A stretch of DNA of 64,000 nt, taken from assembly GCA_035556195.1 (NCBI GenBank), contig DATMFK010000043.1:1-64000 (forward strand), given 5' to 3'. The DNA comes from G016756615 sp035556195 (GTDB lineage Bacteria > Pseudomonadota > Alphaproteobacteria > Rhizobiales > Rhizobiaceae). Made by a program: the position numbers and the translations under genes. This document shows, piece after piece, positions 1 to 8,633 of this stretch (position 1 is its first letter; each line of letters opens with the position of its first letter). The notes below the pieces were generated by a model. The model searched no databases and had not been told where the DNA came from. It saw nothing but the letters and a program-made list of their open reading frames with translations.

Positions 1-615
1 GACTTCCGGCTTGCTCGGCGAAAACCGGAAAGGGTAGCCCCAGGCCAGTGCCATGGCCGCGGCGACGAACAGGATCGCAGCCGCCGCGACCAGAGGCTTG
101 CGTCCAAGGCTTGCCCGCCGCGGCGCCGGTGCGGCTGCGACCGCGGGCTCCTCGGGGACCGGGCCAGGCGAATAGCGCCGCGAGAAGGTGGGAACATAGC
201 CTCCCTTCGGGATGCCGATGAGTATGGGGTCGTCCAGTCCGGCGGTCAGATAGTACCGTTCGAGCGCCCGGCGCAGGTGGCCGGCTTCGACCCGGACGAT
301 CGGATCCGTCTGCGGGTCGAAGGAGGCATCGCGGCCGAACACTTCGACGGCGATCGAATAGGCCTTGATCCGGTTCCCGCGCCCAGCCAACGCCTCGTCC
401 ACGACGTAGCGGAGGAATCTATGTTTGCGATCGGTCGCACCGAAGTCTGGACTACTCAAGACACGCTCGAGCTGACCGTGGCAATCCGCTACAGGGAGAT
501 CAGTGTTCCCTTTTCCAGGTACTTCTTCGTGGATCACAACTTCCCTCTTGCTGTTTCCACGACTTGCGCTGCCTGAGTTTTCCTGCCGCCGCGCAGTCAC
601 GCATGTAATTAACAT
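1..615 (-). CDS. Winged-helix membrane regulator, partial
   Basis: The gene runs off the left edge; 205 codons are visible from an ATG at 615. Residues about 47-145 form an OmpR-like winged-helix domain with the blocks RFLRYVVDEAL, YSIAVEVFGRD, VEAGHLRRALERYYL and IPKGGYVPTF. This arrangement is familiar from rhizobial regulators in which the DNA-binding domain is followed by a membrane segment and a C-terminal TPR or cyclase domain. A Pro/Ala linker leads to one hydrophobic segment at about 174-193, after which the window ends, so the output domain is unknown. The domain itself starts near residue 47, so a shorter start, for example GTG at 537, is possible. Transcription regulation with the DNA-binding part in the cytoplasm is inferred from the fold. 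Confidence 0.7.
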   Translation of the reverse strand, partial: MLITCVTARRQENSGSASRGNSKREVVIHEEVPGKGNTDLPVADCHGQLERVLSSPDFGATDRKHRFLRYVVDEALAGRGNRIKAYSIAVEVFGRDASFDPQTDPIVRVEAGHLRRALERYYLTAGLDDPILIGIPKGGYVPTFSRRYSPGPVPEEPAVAAAPAPRRASLGRKPLVAAAAILFVAAAMALAWGYPFRFSPSKPEV

Positions 616-695
616 CCCCGTTCTTGCTGCGGCAACAGTGTAGTGACTAGATTTTCTCAACGTCGGCTAACGAGATGGAAAGAAGAGCTACAAAT

Positions 696-965
696 ATGCG
701 TGCAGCTCTATCGGCAGCAGTCCGCCGTTTTCCAGATTTCGAACTCACCATCCGCCGGATGATCGAGAAGGATCGGACCTTTCGCGATATCTGCGAGGAG
801 CTCGCGGAAGCCGAAGCGGCCTTGTCGAGGGTCGCTCAACTCCCGCCGCCAATTCGGGCGGCACGAAGGGCGGAGTGGGAAGACCTTGTCGGGCGGCTCG
901 TGCGTGAGATTGAAGCTGCGTTGCGGGAGAACCAAGCCGCCACCCGATCCCGCGGCGGCGGCTGA
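696..965 (+). CDS. Small conserved helical protein
   Basis: This encodes an 89-residue, highly charged helical protein with a central FRDICEELAEAEAAL block and a basic Arg-rich end. The reading frame is open from an ATG at 675, but the purine-rich AAGAAGA at 680-686 sits at proper distance from the ATG at 696, so that start is preferred. I recognise it only as the type of small uncharacterised protein found in rhizobial genomes; no catalytic motif, signal peptide or membrane segment is visible. It stands alone, divergent from the winged-helix gene to the left. Function unknown. Confidence 0.55.
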   Translation: MRAALSAAVRRFPDFELTIRRMIEKDRTFRDICEELAEAEAALSRVAQLPPPIRAARRAEWEDLVGRLVREIEAALRENQAATRSRGGG

Positions 966-1317
966 CGTCCGAGAATTCTGCGACTGGAGGAAAGTCTTCG
1001 GGCAGTTCTTCGTAACCATTAACGCCCCCGATGCCGCAGCGTACTCCACCCCCCGACGTAATTTACACGTTCAGCGTCGCGCCAAGCGCCTTGCTAGCGT
1101 ACTCGGATCGATGAATTCCTGGGGCCAAACCCAAGGGCAGGTCTCGACGGCAGCCTGATACGAGACTTTCCGGCAATGAGAGGCGGAAGCACGGCGCGAG
1201 CCTGTCGGTCTATATGCCCTTTTGGGAAGACTGCCGCATTCCGGGAGCTGACGAACACGGAGAGAGCGGCGCTCCGAGAACACTCTGCACTGTCATCCAC
1301 AAGCAAAGGAGAGAGGC
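966..1317. other. Intergenic stretch, no gene seen
   Basis: About 350 bases between the small helical protein and the next exported protein. Short open frames exist on both strands but have no ribosome-binding sites, domain-like composition or recognisable similarity. No clear promoter or repeat was seen. Confidence 0.5.
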
Positions 1318-1818
1318 ATGTCCACACAGATAAGTTTCCGCACCGCAATGGTGCTTGCAGTCCTGACTGCAACAGGCGCGGCCGCCGAGACCTACAAGAA
1401 ATATGGGGCAGAAGCCGGGTGGGATGTCTATGTCACCGAAGGCGAGGATCGAGGCTGCCTGATGTCGAGGAACCTGACCGACGAGACGCAATTCCAGATG
1501 GGCATTGTCCCCGAGGCCCAGGCGCGCGGCTATTTGGCGCTTTACGCAAAGACCGGTGCACAGGTCTTCGAAGGAGAGCAGATATCCGTGCTTTTTGACG
1601 TGGACGGACAGCAATTCACCGGAGAAGCAACGGGACGGCAGATGATGGATGGCTACAAGGGGGCCTTTGTCTGGGTCGACAACCCCGAGTTCATCTACGA
1701 TCTCGCCAAGAAGAAGACATTGACCGTTACTCCGGCAGGCCGTGAGCCGATCGTGCTAAGCCTCGCGGGTACCGATGCAGCCCTCAAACTCCTTCGAGAC
1801 TGCCAGGAAGCGCAGTAG
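1318..1818 (+). CDS. Exported hypothetical protein
   Basis: This is a 166-residue protein with a clear Sec signal peptide (hydrophobic residues about 9-22, likely cleavage after GAAA). The start is supported by the strong AAGGAGAGAGG just upstream. The mature part is a compact, probably beta-rich domain with two cysteines (one in RGCLMSR, one in LRDCQEAQ near the end) that could form a disulfide in the periplasm. It resembles small periplasmic proteins of Rhizobiales and Rhodobacterales, but I cannot name a family. It is a single gene between noncoding stretches. Function unknown. Confidence 0.7.
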   Translation: MSTQISFRTAMVLAVLTATGAAAETYKKYGAEAGWDVYVTEGEDRGCLMSRNLTDETQFQMGIVPEAQARGYLALYAKTGAQVFEGEQISVLFDVDGQQFTGEATGRQMMDGYKGAFVWVDNPEFIYDLAKKKTLTVTPAGREPIVLSLAGTDAALKLLRDCQEAQ

Positions 1819-2271
1819 TTCGATTTATATGGTGGCAAGTTACGCGGCTGCCGTCTGTTTCAGAGGCTTTTCTCGTTGCTTGCTCGCCGCCTGAGGCCCA
1901 GGGCATCTCGTGCAAATTGGAACTTGCGCGACATGATTTGGGCTTCTGTTTTCTTGCATGTCGCCCACCCAAGACCGCTGCACGCTTCCGGACGACATGC
2001 GTTGGGCGAGGGCCGCAGCTCCTGCGTTTGGACGCAACGCGTCGGCTCCGGACGGGTGTGCAATCATGTCACCTCGGCTCCGAGACGTTTGCCGCGCGTG
2101 ACTCGACAGCCACGGCCGCGTTGCCAAGGCGTCAGGTGCTGACGGCCCGCTTGTGTGTCCTGCGCCCTCATTTCCCATGTAAATACCTGTAAAATACATC
2201 GTCAGACAATTTCTTGACCAGCATAGTCTCGCGTGACGCTGCATTTCGCAGTTTCACTGTTGGAGGCCATC
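1819..2271. other. Intergenic stretch with a dispersed repeat
   Basis: This 450-base gap contains the dispersed repeat at 1901-2000, and an AT-rich block at about 2,170-2,215 with a near direct repeat (TGTAAATACC then TGTAAAATAC) that could be part of the promoter of the DUF1254 gene. No gene is supported. Confidence 0.5.
1901..2000. repeat. Dispersed rhizobial-type intergenic repeat, copy 1
   Basis: About 100 bases align end to end with 17941-18040. The best-conserved part is 1955-2000: it begins GCATGTCG and ends GACGACATGC, so the unit is an imperfect palindrome with CCGCTGCAC in the middle. From memory it resembles a palindromic intergenic repeat frequent in Mesorhizobium-like genomes; that family assignment is recall, not a search. 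Confidence 0.65.
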
Positions 2272-3705
2272 ATGAATATTACTCGTCGAACATTGACTTT
2301 CGGATCGCTCAGTTTGCTGGCGGGAACGTCGGTAGCTTCCCTTGCCCATGCAGATTTTGGCGAGGGAGGGCTCCACATCGGCGCGGATCTGGAGGATTTC
2401 TGGATAGCTACTGACGCGTACATTTACGGCTATCCGCTGGTGACGATGGAGATGACCCGCCGCGTGATGACCAATGTCGCCGAGGTGAAGGGGACTCGCG
2501 GCCCCATGGGGCACATCATCAAGCTGCGCCAGTATCCGGACGCATCGTTCAGGGATGTGACAGCACCGAACGCCGACACCCTCTATACGACCGCCTTTTT
2601 CGACGTCGGCAAGGAACCGTATGTGCTCAGCGTTCCGGACATGAAGGGACGGTATTTCCTGCTGCCGATGCTCGACGGATGGACGAATGTCTTCCAAGTG
2701 CCGGGCAAGCGCACAACGGGGACGGGAGCTCAAACCTATGTCGTCACGGGACCGGGCTGGACCGGAACTATCCCCGATGGTGCGACCAAGTTCGAATCCC
2801 CGACCAACATCGTCTGGCTGCTGGGTCGCATCTACTGCACGGGAACGCCGGAAGACTACGCGGAAGTCCACGCGCTTCAGGACGAATTCAAGCTTGTTCC
2901 GCTGAGCGCCTACGGCAAGGACTACACGCCTCCGCCGGGTAAGGTTGATCCGTCAATCGATATGAAGACCGCGGTAAGAGACCAGGTCAATAGGATGGAC
3001 GCGGTCGAATACTTCACGCTTCTTGCCGAGTTGATGAAGGCGAATCCTCCGTCCGATGCGGATGCTCCCGCGTTGGAGCGCTTCGCGCGGATCGGGCTTG
3101 TCGCGGGCCAGGATTTCGACCCCAGCAAGCTGAATGCCGACTTCCGCACCAAGATTCCGACCATCGGCTTCGACCGGATCATGCTGCAGTTCAAGATCAA
3201 CAGCCAGGTGAAGGATATCAACGGCTGGGCCTTCACCACAAAAACCGGCCTCTACGGGACCGACTACCTCATGCGAGCCCTGGTCACCGCTATCGGACTC
3301 GGTGCCAACCGACCCCAGGATGCGGTCTACCCGACGTCGGAGAAGGATGCCCATCGCCGTTCTTACGACGGTCGGAAGAACTACGTCATCCGTTTCGCGA
3401 AGGGTCAGACACCGCCCGTGTCCGGTTTCTGGTCGATTACGATGTATGACGAAAACTTCTTCTTCACGGCGAACCCGCTCAATCGATACTCGATCAGCCC
3501 TCGCCAGGATTTGAAATACAACGCAGACGGATCGCTAGACCTGTATCTGCAGAATTCGTCACCTGGTGCCGACAAGGAGTCGAACTGGCTGCCAGCTCCG
3601 GCGGGCAAGTTCTTCCTTATGATGAGACTGTATTGGCCGAACGAGAACGATCCATCGATCATCGACGGGACCTGGACGATCCCGCCGGTGGAGGTGGCCG
3701 ACTGA
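2272..3705 (+). CDS. Exported DUF1254/DUF1214 protein
   Basis: This is a 477-residue protein. The ATG at 2272 follows TGGAGG by five bases and begins a twin-arginine-like signal (TRRTLTFG, then a hydrophobic run to SLAHA). Next come the DUF1254 domain (about 30-200: AYIYGYPLVTMEMTRR, PNADTLYTTAFFDV, LPMLDGWTNVF) and the DUF1214 domain towards the C-terminus (FWSITMYDENFFF, NRYSISPR, NWLPAPAG). The family is widespread in Proteobacteria, is exported to the periplasm and has no established reaction. The gene probably pairs with the exported protein 140 bases downstream, which has its own ribosome-binding site. Confidence 0.88.
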   Translation: MNITRRTLTFGSLSLLAGTSVASLAHADFGEGGLHIGADLEDFWIATDAYIYGYPLVTMEMTRRVMTNVAEVKGTRGPMGHIIKLRQYPDASFRDVTAPNADTLYTTAFFDVGKEPYVLSVPDMKGRYFLLPMLDGWTNVFQVPGKRTTGTGAQTYVVTGPGWTGTIPDGATKFESPTNIVWLLGRIYCTGTPEDYAEVHALQDEFKLVPLSAYGKDYTPPPGKVDPSIDMKTAVRDQVNRMDAVEYFTLLAELMKANPPSDADAPALERFARIGLVAGQDFDPSKLNADFRTKIPTIGFDRIMLQFKINSQVKDINGWAFTTKTGLYGTDYLMRALVTAIGLGANRPQDAVYPTSEKDAHRRSYDGRKNYVIRFAKGQTPPVSGFWSITMYDENFFFTANPLNRYSISPRQDLKYNADGSLDLYLQNSSPGADKESNWLPAPAGKFFLMMRLYWPNENDPSIIDGTWTIPPVEVAD

Positions 3706-3844
3706 CGTCGCCTCGATTTCTGTTGCGGCGGGCCGTTCGCACGACCTCGTTCCCTGCCGTGTGGCTTGTCGGACCGTGCGACAGCGGCCGCCGCAACAGC
3801 CTGGAAAGAACGTTACCTCTCAAACATTCAAGGAGGGAATACGC

Positions 3845-4504
3845 ATGCTCTCTAGAACGATCGCGCTTGCCATGATGGTGGCCGCCGGCATTTCCCTGTC
3901 GGTCGGATCGGCCCTCGCGCAAGATGCTATTTCCGCGCCAGCAACAAAATCGATCGGCGCCGCGAAACCCCAGATCGAGCCCGCCTTGATCGTGCTCAAC
4001 TCGAGGGGCGCCAGCCTTGCCAATGGGCGACTCGTCCTCTCAGGCGTTTCGCCGAACTCCATCATGTTCGCCGACCGTCCAGTACGCGCCGCGGGCCACG
4101 TGGCCACGTCGCACGTGATCGAAGAATGGGCCGAAGGCAGCGACAGCTTCGCCAAGGATCCGCCGAACGCTACGGTTTCGGTTCTTGGAAAGGACGGCGC
4201 TTCCGTCGTCGACGCCGTGGTTACCCTGAAGGCGCCGAAGCTCGAGGGCGAAAGTCTCACCTTCGACGTCGACGTTCTGGAGGGGAGCCTTGATGGCGGC
4301 GATGGCCCTGCTTCGATTTTCATCGACATTATCGGCATGCCATTCACCCCGCTTTCTTTCGCAGGCGCGGCACGACGGGCCGCCTATCGCGGAGCCTGGT
4401 ATGCCGGCGCGGCTGCCGGTGCCGCCGCCGTGGCTGCTCCGTACTACTATCACCCTTACGTGCGGCCAGCCTGCGGCTTCTATCCATATCCTCCGTGCTA
4501 CTGA
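3845..4504 (+). CDS. Exported protein with aromatic C-terminal tail
   Basis: This 219-residue protein starts at an ATG preceded by AAGGAGGGAAT. Residues 1-24 are a signal peptide (cut near ALAQ). The middle carries conserved-looking blocks LSGVSPNSIMFADRPVRAAGH and VDVLEGSLDGGDGPASIFIDIIG (quoted in part), and the end is unusual: an Ala-rich segment followed by a Tyr/Pro tail (YYYHPYV ... YPYPPCY). I recall similar exported proteins encoded beside DUF1254 genes, which suggests a joint periplasmic or envelope role. That link is inference. The Ala-rich segment near 185-205 could be a weak membrane helix. Confidence 0.78.
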   Translation: MLSRTIALAMMVAAGISLSVGSALAQDAISAPATKSIGAAKPQIEPALIVLNSRGASLANGRLVLSGVSPNSIMFADRPVRAAGHVATSHVIEEWAEGSDSFAKDPPNATVSVLGKDGASVVDAVVTLKAPKLEGESLTFDVDVLEGSLDGGDGPASIFIDIIGMPFTPLSFAGAARRAAYRGAWYAGAAAGAAAVAAPYYYHPYVRPACGFYPYPPCY

Positions 4505-4896
4505 GAAACTCCGCTGCTCGGGATCGGGCGCGCGGGAACAGCTATGTCCTTCACAAGGGGAGCGGCCGGAAGCCGCTCCCCCGCCGGAGCAGATTTCTCA
4601 GGTGATCATTTAGGCGGCTGACAAACATCCTCGATCGCATTCCCCGAGCTTGAGACGCTGCCCGAAGCCGATCGTCGAAGGTGCTCCGCGGGCTGGTCAC
4701 TCCTGACCGTGGGAGTCGCCGCCGGCACCGCCGATGTCCTTTTATGCTGTGCCCGGAGACGCCGAACGCAGGAGCCGACGAAGGTCCTGGCCCAACGGTT
4801 TCGCCTCTCAGGCCAGCCAGGGCGCGTGGAGCGTGTCGTTTCGCGCTATATATGCCAAACTCGTAGACCGCGTGTCCGACAGAGGGAGGATTGTTC
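4505..4896. other. Intergenic stretch
   Basis: About 390 bases. It holds a GC-rich hairpin at 4557-4581 shortly after the upstream gene and the ribosome-binding site of the next gene at its end. No gene or repeat is recognisable in the rest. Confidence 0.5.
4557..4581 (+). terminator. GC hairpin, possible terminator
   Basis: This is a perfect 10-bp stem (GGGGAGCGGC / GCCGCTCCCC) with a five-base loop, 52 bases after the stop codon of the preceding gene. There is no good T tract, so it may be a weak or Rho-assisted terminator. Confidence 0.45.
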
Positions 4897-6018
4897 ATGC
4901 TGCATGTTGATATCCCCACGCGCGCCGAGTTCAAAGCGCTCAACGAAATGAGAAGCGACGCTTGCGTGTCGATCTACTTGAGGACGACACCGCTCACGCA
5001 AGAGATCGACGCCTCGCGGATCCAACTGCGCAACTACGCGCGGGAGGCGCGTGAGCAGCTGGAGGCGGAGGGCTTCGAGAAGAGGCGACTCCTGCGGCTG
5101 ATGGAAGAAATCGAAGCCTTGGCTGATGATGAAGAGTTCTGGCGCTTTCAGGCCAACAGTCTCGCTGTCCTGGCCACTCCGGACAGTCTGCGGACCTTTC
5201 GTCTTGCCAACCATCTGACGCCGGTGGTCGAAGTCGCGGACAGGTTCCATCTGAAGCCGCTGATCCGGGCCATCACATTTGCGCACTCTGCCTACATTCT
5301 CGCGCTCTCCGAGAACGCGGTGCGGCTTGTGGAGATGCATGCAGACCTGCCCGCCGTCACGCTCAAGATCGACAACATGCCCAAGGACGCGGCTAGCGCG
5401 GTCGGCAAGTCGACGCTCAACGACCGTACCTCCGACCGGAGCATGGGAGGGCTCGAGAGCCAGAACGTGCGCTTCCTGCAATATGCGCGCAAGGTCGACG
5501 CCGCTCTGCGGCCGTTCTTGAGCGGCGACGAAACGCCCTTGATCCTGGCGGCGACCGGGCGGCTGGCGTCGGTGTTTCGCGCCGTAAACAGCTATCCGAA
5601 CCTGTTGCCGGACGACATCAAGATCAGTCCTGACCGCGTATCGGATGCCGACCTCGCCCATGCCGCGCGTCTGATTCTCGATGCCGCCTACGTACGGGAG
5701 ATCGACGAGTTGAAGGCGCTCTACGACAAGCGCGTGAGCGACGGCCGAGCGACGAGCGATATCTCCGATGCCGCGCGCGCGGCCACGTTCGGCGCGGTCC
5801 AGACGCTGCTGGTCGATATAGATACCGTCGTTCCGGGAACGGTCGATGAACAGACTGGTGCTGTTTCCTTCAGCGATGAAAGCGGCGCCAAGACCTATGG
5901 CGTCGTCGATGAGATCGCCAGCCGCGCCTTCGCCAACGGCGCACGCGTGCTTGGCGTGCGCAGGTCAGAACTACCGGGGCGGAAAGACCTGGCCGCCATC
6001 CTGCGCTTTCCCGTCTAG
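4897..6018 (+). CDS. baeRF11-type release-factor-like protein
   Basis: This 373-residue soluble protein resembles the bacterial archaeo-eukaryotic release factor family 11 (baeRF11), relatives of eRF1/Pelota domains thought to act at the ribosome. Recognisable blocks are FWRFQANSLAVLATP (about 85-99), VRLVEMHADLPAV, MPKDAASAVGKSTLNDR and PLILAATGRLASVFR. No GGQ tripeptide is present, so peptidyl-tRNA hydrolysis in the manner of a classical release factor is not supported by the sequence. GGGAGG at 4884-4889 supports the ATG at 4897 over a TTG six bases earlier. The MFS pump gene follows after 38 bases, so the two are probably co-transcribed. Role in translation stress is inference. Confidence 0.72.
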   Translation: MLHVDIPTRAEFKALNEMRSDACVSIYLRTTPLTQEIDASRIQLRNYAREAREQLEAEGFEKRRLLRLMEEIEALADDEEFWRFQANSLAVLATPDSLRTFRLANHLTPVVEVADRFHLKPLIRAITFAHSAYILALSENAVRLVEMHADLPAVTLKIDNMPKDAASAVGKSTLNDRTSDRSMGGLESQNVRFLQYARKVDAALRPFLSGDETPLILAATGRLASVFRAVNSYPNLLPDDIKISPDRVSDADLAHAARLILDAAYVREIDELKALYDKRVSDGRATSDISDAARAATFGAVQTLLVDIDTVVPGTVDEQTGAVSFSDESGAKTYGVVDEIASRAFANGARVLGVRRSELPGRKDLAAILRFPV

Positions 6019-6056
6019 ACGATAGGGCAGGGCGTGAAGCTTCGGAGGTGGCTCAC

Positions 6057-7949
6057 ATGGCAACACCACCAGGTCTGACCAGCGGCCCTGCCGCTGGAGA
6101 CAAAAGCGTTGCCCGAGCACCCTGGTTGCCATTGATCGTCATCGTTCTCGCTCAACTTCAGATGGCCATCAACATCAGCGCCGTGCCTGTTTCGCTCGGA
6201 CCGCTCTCCAAAGATCTAGGCGCACCGGCAACCGCCGCGGCGACCGCGCTGCTCCTCTATTCGATGTTCGTCGCCGCTTTCGTCATGCTGGGTGCTCAGA
6301 TCGGCAAGCTCGTGGGCGAGCGTCGCGTGCTCCAGGTCAGCGTCGTCGCGCATGGCGTGGCGATGGGTTTGATGGCGACCAGCACCGACGCAAGCACCAT
6401 GAACGCTGCGCAGTCGATCGCGGGAATCGCCGCGGCCGCGGCTGTGCCGACCCTGGTGGTGCTGATTGCGGCAAACTACGAGGGCCGGCAGCAGGAAACG
6501 GCCCTGGGTGTGCTGGCGGGCATCCCTGCGGTCGCCAGCGCCATCACCTTCCTGATCGCCGGCTTCCTGGCCACCGTCTTGAGCTGGCGCTACTCGTACT
6601 GGATGATCGTCGGCATGGCGTTCATCGTCCTGGTCCTGAGCTATCGCCTGCGGCCGATCCCGCGCCAGCCCGGCGTCAGGATCGACCTTTTCGGGGTCGT
6701 GCTCTCGGCTGCCGCAATCGCGCTCGTCCTGTTTGGGTTCAACAACCTCCAGACCTGGGGACCAGTCGTCGCGCATGCCTCGGCGCCGTTCTCGCTGCTG
6801 GGATTGTCGCCAGCGCCGATGCTCATTCTCCTGGGGATCGTGCTCGGCCAAGCGTTCTTCGCATGGTCCAACAGGCGCGTTGCAGCCAACAAGCAGCCGT
6901 TGCTCGCGATGGAGGTCTTGGACAGCAGGGAAGAACGGAGCGCCGTCATCGCCTTCCTCGTCGCAGGGAGCCTCGGCCTGGCGGTGGGTTTTCTCATTCC
7001 GCTCTACGTGCAGATCATCCAGGGCCGCACGCCCCTGTTCTCGGCGGTAGCCATCCTCCCTTACGCGATTGCAATCGCGGCAGCGGGCGTCCTTTCGGTG
7101 CGACTGTATGATCGCTTCGCCCCGCGCACCCTTGGCATTGCCTCGTTTGTCCTGATCGCCATCGGTCTGGTGGCTGTTGCCTTCACGGTCGGCAACGATT
7201 GGAGCACCGTCACAGTCATTGTTGGCCTGCTTCTCGTCGGCATCGGAGAGGGCACGCTGCTGACGCTGCTGTTCAACGTACTCGTGTCCGCGTCGCCCAA
7301 GCGGTTCGCCGGCGACGTCGGTGCGTTGCGCGGCGTGGTGAACAACGTCTCGAACGCGCTGGGCGCGGCGTTCGCCAGCGTCGTCGCGGTCGGGCTTCTC
7401 GGCATGTTTCTCGCCGCGGCACTCAGCCAGTCCGATCTGCCCCCCGAGCTCGAGCACCAGGTCCTTTTCGACGAGGTCGACTTCGTGACCAATGACGAAC
7501 TGAAGAGCGTGCTCGCTGCGACGCCGGCGACGCCGGAGCAGGTGGAGGAGGCTGTCGCGATCAACGAGGGCGCCCGGCTCCGCGCGTTGCGCGGGGCGTT
7601 CCTGATCGTGGCGGGAATTTCATTGTTGGCGATTTTCCCAGCCGCGAGATTGCCGAAATACGTGCCGGGCGAATTGTCGGCGGTGCCAGCACCGTGCAGG
7701 AAGCGGCATTCACCGTGTGCAATGGGATCGCCTATGTCGAGACCTGTCTTGCCAAGGGCATGCGCATCGACGATTTCGGGCACCAGATCGAGCTGCATTT
7801 CTGCACCGAGATGGACTTCTTCGAGGAGGTCGCGAAGTATCGCGCTACGCGCAAGGTCTGGACCAGGCTGGTGCGGGAACGCTTCGGCGGAACGACCGAG
7901 CAGGCGCAGCGCTTCCGCCTGCATGCGGCCACGTCCGGGCGGCCGTTGA
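6057..7949 (+). CDS. DHA2-type MFS transporter with a foreign C-terminal tail
   Basis: The ATG at 6057 follows GGAGG by eight bases. Residues 1 to about 541 are a complete 14-helix-type major facilitator protein of the DHA2 drug:H+ antiporter kind: a short cytoplasmic N-terminus, regularly spaced hydrophobic helices and a final helix ending AIFPAARLPKYVPGELS. After about 7678 the frame continues for 89 residues of Arg/Ser-rich, non-membrane sequence that is simply the out-of-frame reading of the next gene. The natural stop codon appears to have been lost when the mutase gene fragment was joined here. The transporter core looks intact and may still work as a multidrug efflux pump; substrate unknown. 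It lies in an apparent operon with the baeRF11 gene. Confidence 0.85.
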   Translation: MATPPGLTSGPAAGDKSVARAPWLPLIVIVLAQLQMAINISAVPVSLGPLSKDLGAPATAAATALLLYSMFVAAFVMLGAQIGKLVGERRVLQVSVVAHGVAMGLMATSTDASTMNAAQSIAGIAAAAAVPTLVVLIAANYEGRQQETALGVLAGIPAVASAITFLIAGFLATVLSWRYSYWMIVGMAFIVLVLSYRLRPIPRQPGVRIDLFGVVLSAAAIALVLFGFNNLQTWGPVVAHASAPFSLLGLSPAPMLILLGIVLGQAFFAWSNRRVAANKQPLLAMEVLDSREERSAVIAFLVAGSLGLAVGFLIPLYVQIIQGRTPLFSAVAILPYAIAIAAAGVLSVRLYDRFAPRTLGIASFVLIAIGLVAVAFTVGNDWSTVTVIVGLLLVGIGEGTLLTLLFNVLVSASPKRFAGDVGALRGVVNNVSNALGAAFASVVAVGLLGMFLAAALSQSDLPPELEHQVLFDEVDFVTNDELKSVLAATPATPEQVEEAVAINEGARLRALRGAFLIVAGISLLAIFPAARLPKYVPGELSAVPAPCRKRHSPCAMGSPMSRPVLPRACASTISGTRSSCISAPRWTSSRRSRSIALRARSGPGWCGNASAERPSRRSASACMRPRPGGR

Positions 7950-8620
7950 CGGCCCAGCAGACGCTCAACAACATCTCGCGCATCACGCTCCAGGCGCTTG
8001 CGCAGATCCTCGGCGGCTGCGAGCAGACGCGCACGGCCTCCTTCGACGAGGCGCTCGGCATACCGACCGAGCTTGCCGCCCGTACCTCGATCCGCGTCAA
8101 TCAGATCATCGGCCACGAGACCGGAATTCCCTACACCGTCGACCCGCTCGGCGGCTCCTACTACGTCGAGTCGCTGACCAAGGAGTTCGAGGAGCGGATC
8201 ATGGAGACGGTCCGCAAGGTGGACGAAATGGGCGGCGCCATTGCGGCCACCAAGGCGGGTTGGTTCCAGCGACATCTCGCGCAGGGTGCCTATCGCGAGC
8301 AGTGCCGCGTGGAATCGGGCGAGCAGATCATCGTCGGCGTCAATGCCTTCAAGGTCGACGAGCCCCAGCCCGCGCAGGTGTTCAAGGTCAACCCCGGCGC
8401 GGCCGAACGCCAGATCGCCAAGGTGCGGGAGCTTCGCGCCAGCCGCGACCAGGCGGCAGTCGACCGCGCGCTCAAGCGTTTGCGCGCCGATTGCGCCGAG
8501 GGCGTCAACGTGATGCCCGCCATGGTGGAGGCGGTGACGGCCTTCGTCACCATCGGCGAGATCGGACAGCTCTGGCGCGAGGTCTACGGCGAATACGTGC
8601 CGGAATCGGTTCGGTTCTAA
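7679..8620 (+). pseudogene. Acyl-CoA mutase large subunit, 5' half missing
   Basis: The frame encodes the C-terminal about 310 residues of a coenzyme B12-dependent acyl-CoA mutase large subunit (methylmalonyl-CoA / 2-hydroxyisobutyryl-CoA mutase family). Diagnostic blocks are TVQEAAFTVCNG, MRIDDFGHQIELHF, MDFFEEVAKYRATR, TAQQTLNNISR and ETGIPYTVDPLGGSYYVE. Family members have about 550 residues, so roughly 240 N-terminal residues, including much of the substrate-binding barrel, are absent. The first usable start is GTG at 7694, inside the homologous part. Homology to a mutase begins at about 7,682, directly after the end of the MFS homology. A catalytically complete enzyme cannot be made from this copy. 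The B12-binding subunit gene follows after 13 bases. Confidence 0.85.
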
Positions 8621-8633
8621 GAGGAAGATAACG

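Noticed and set aside
7694..8620. Mutase fragment as a complete short enzyme starting at GTG 7694
   Set aside because: The start falls within the conserved core and the family needs about 240 more N-terminal residues, including substrate-binding parts.
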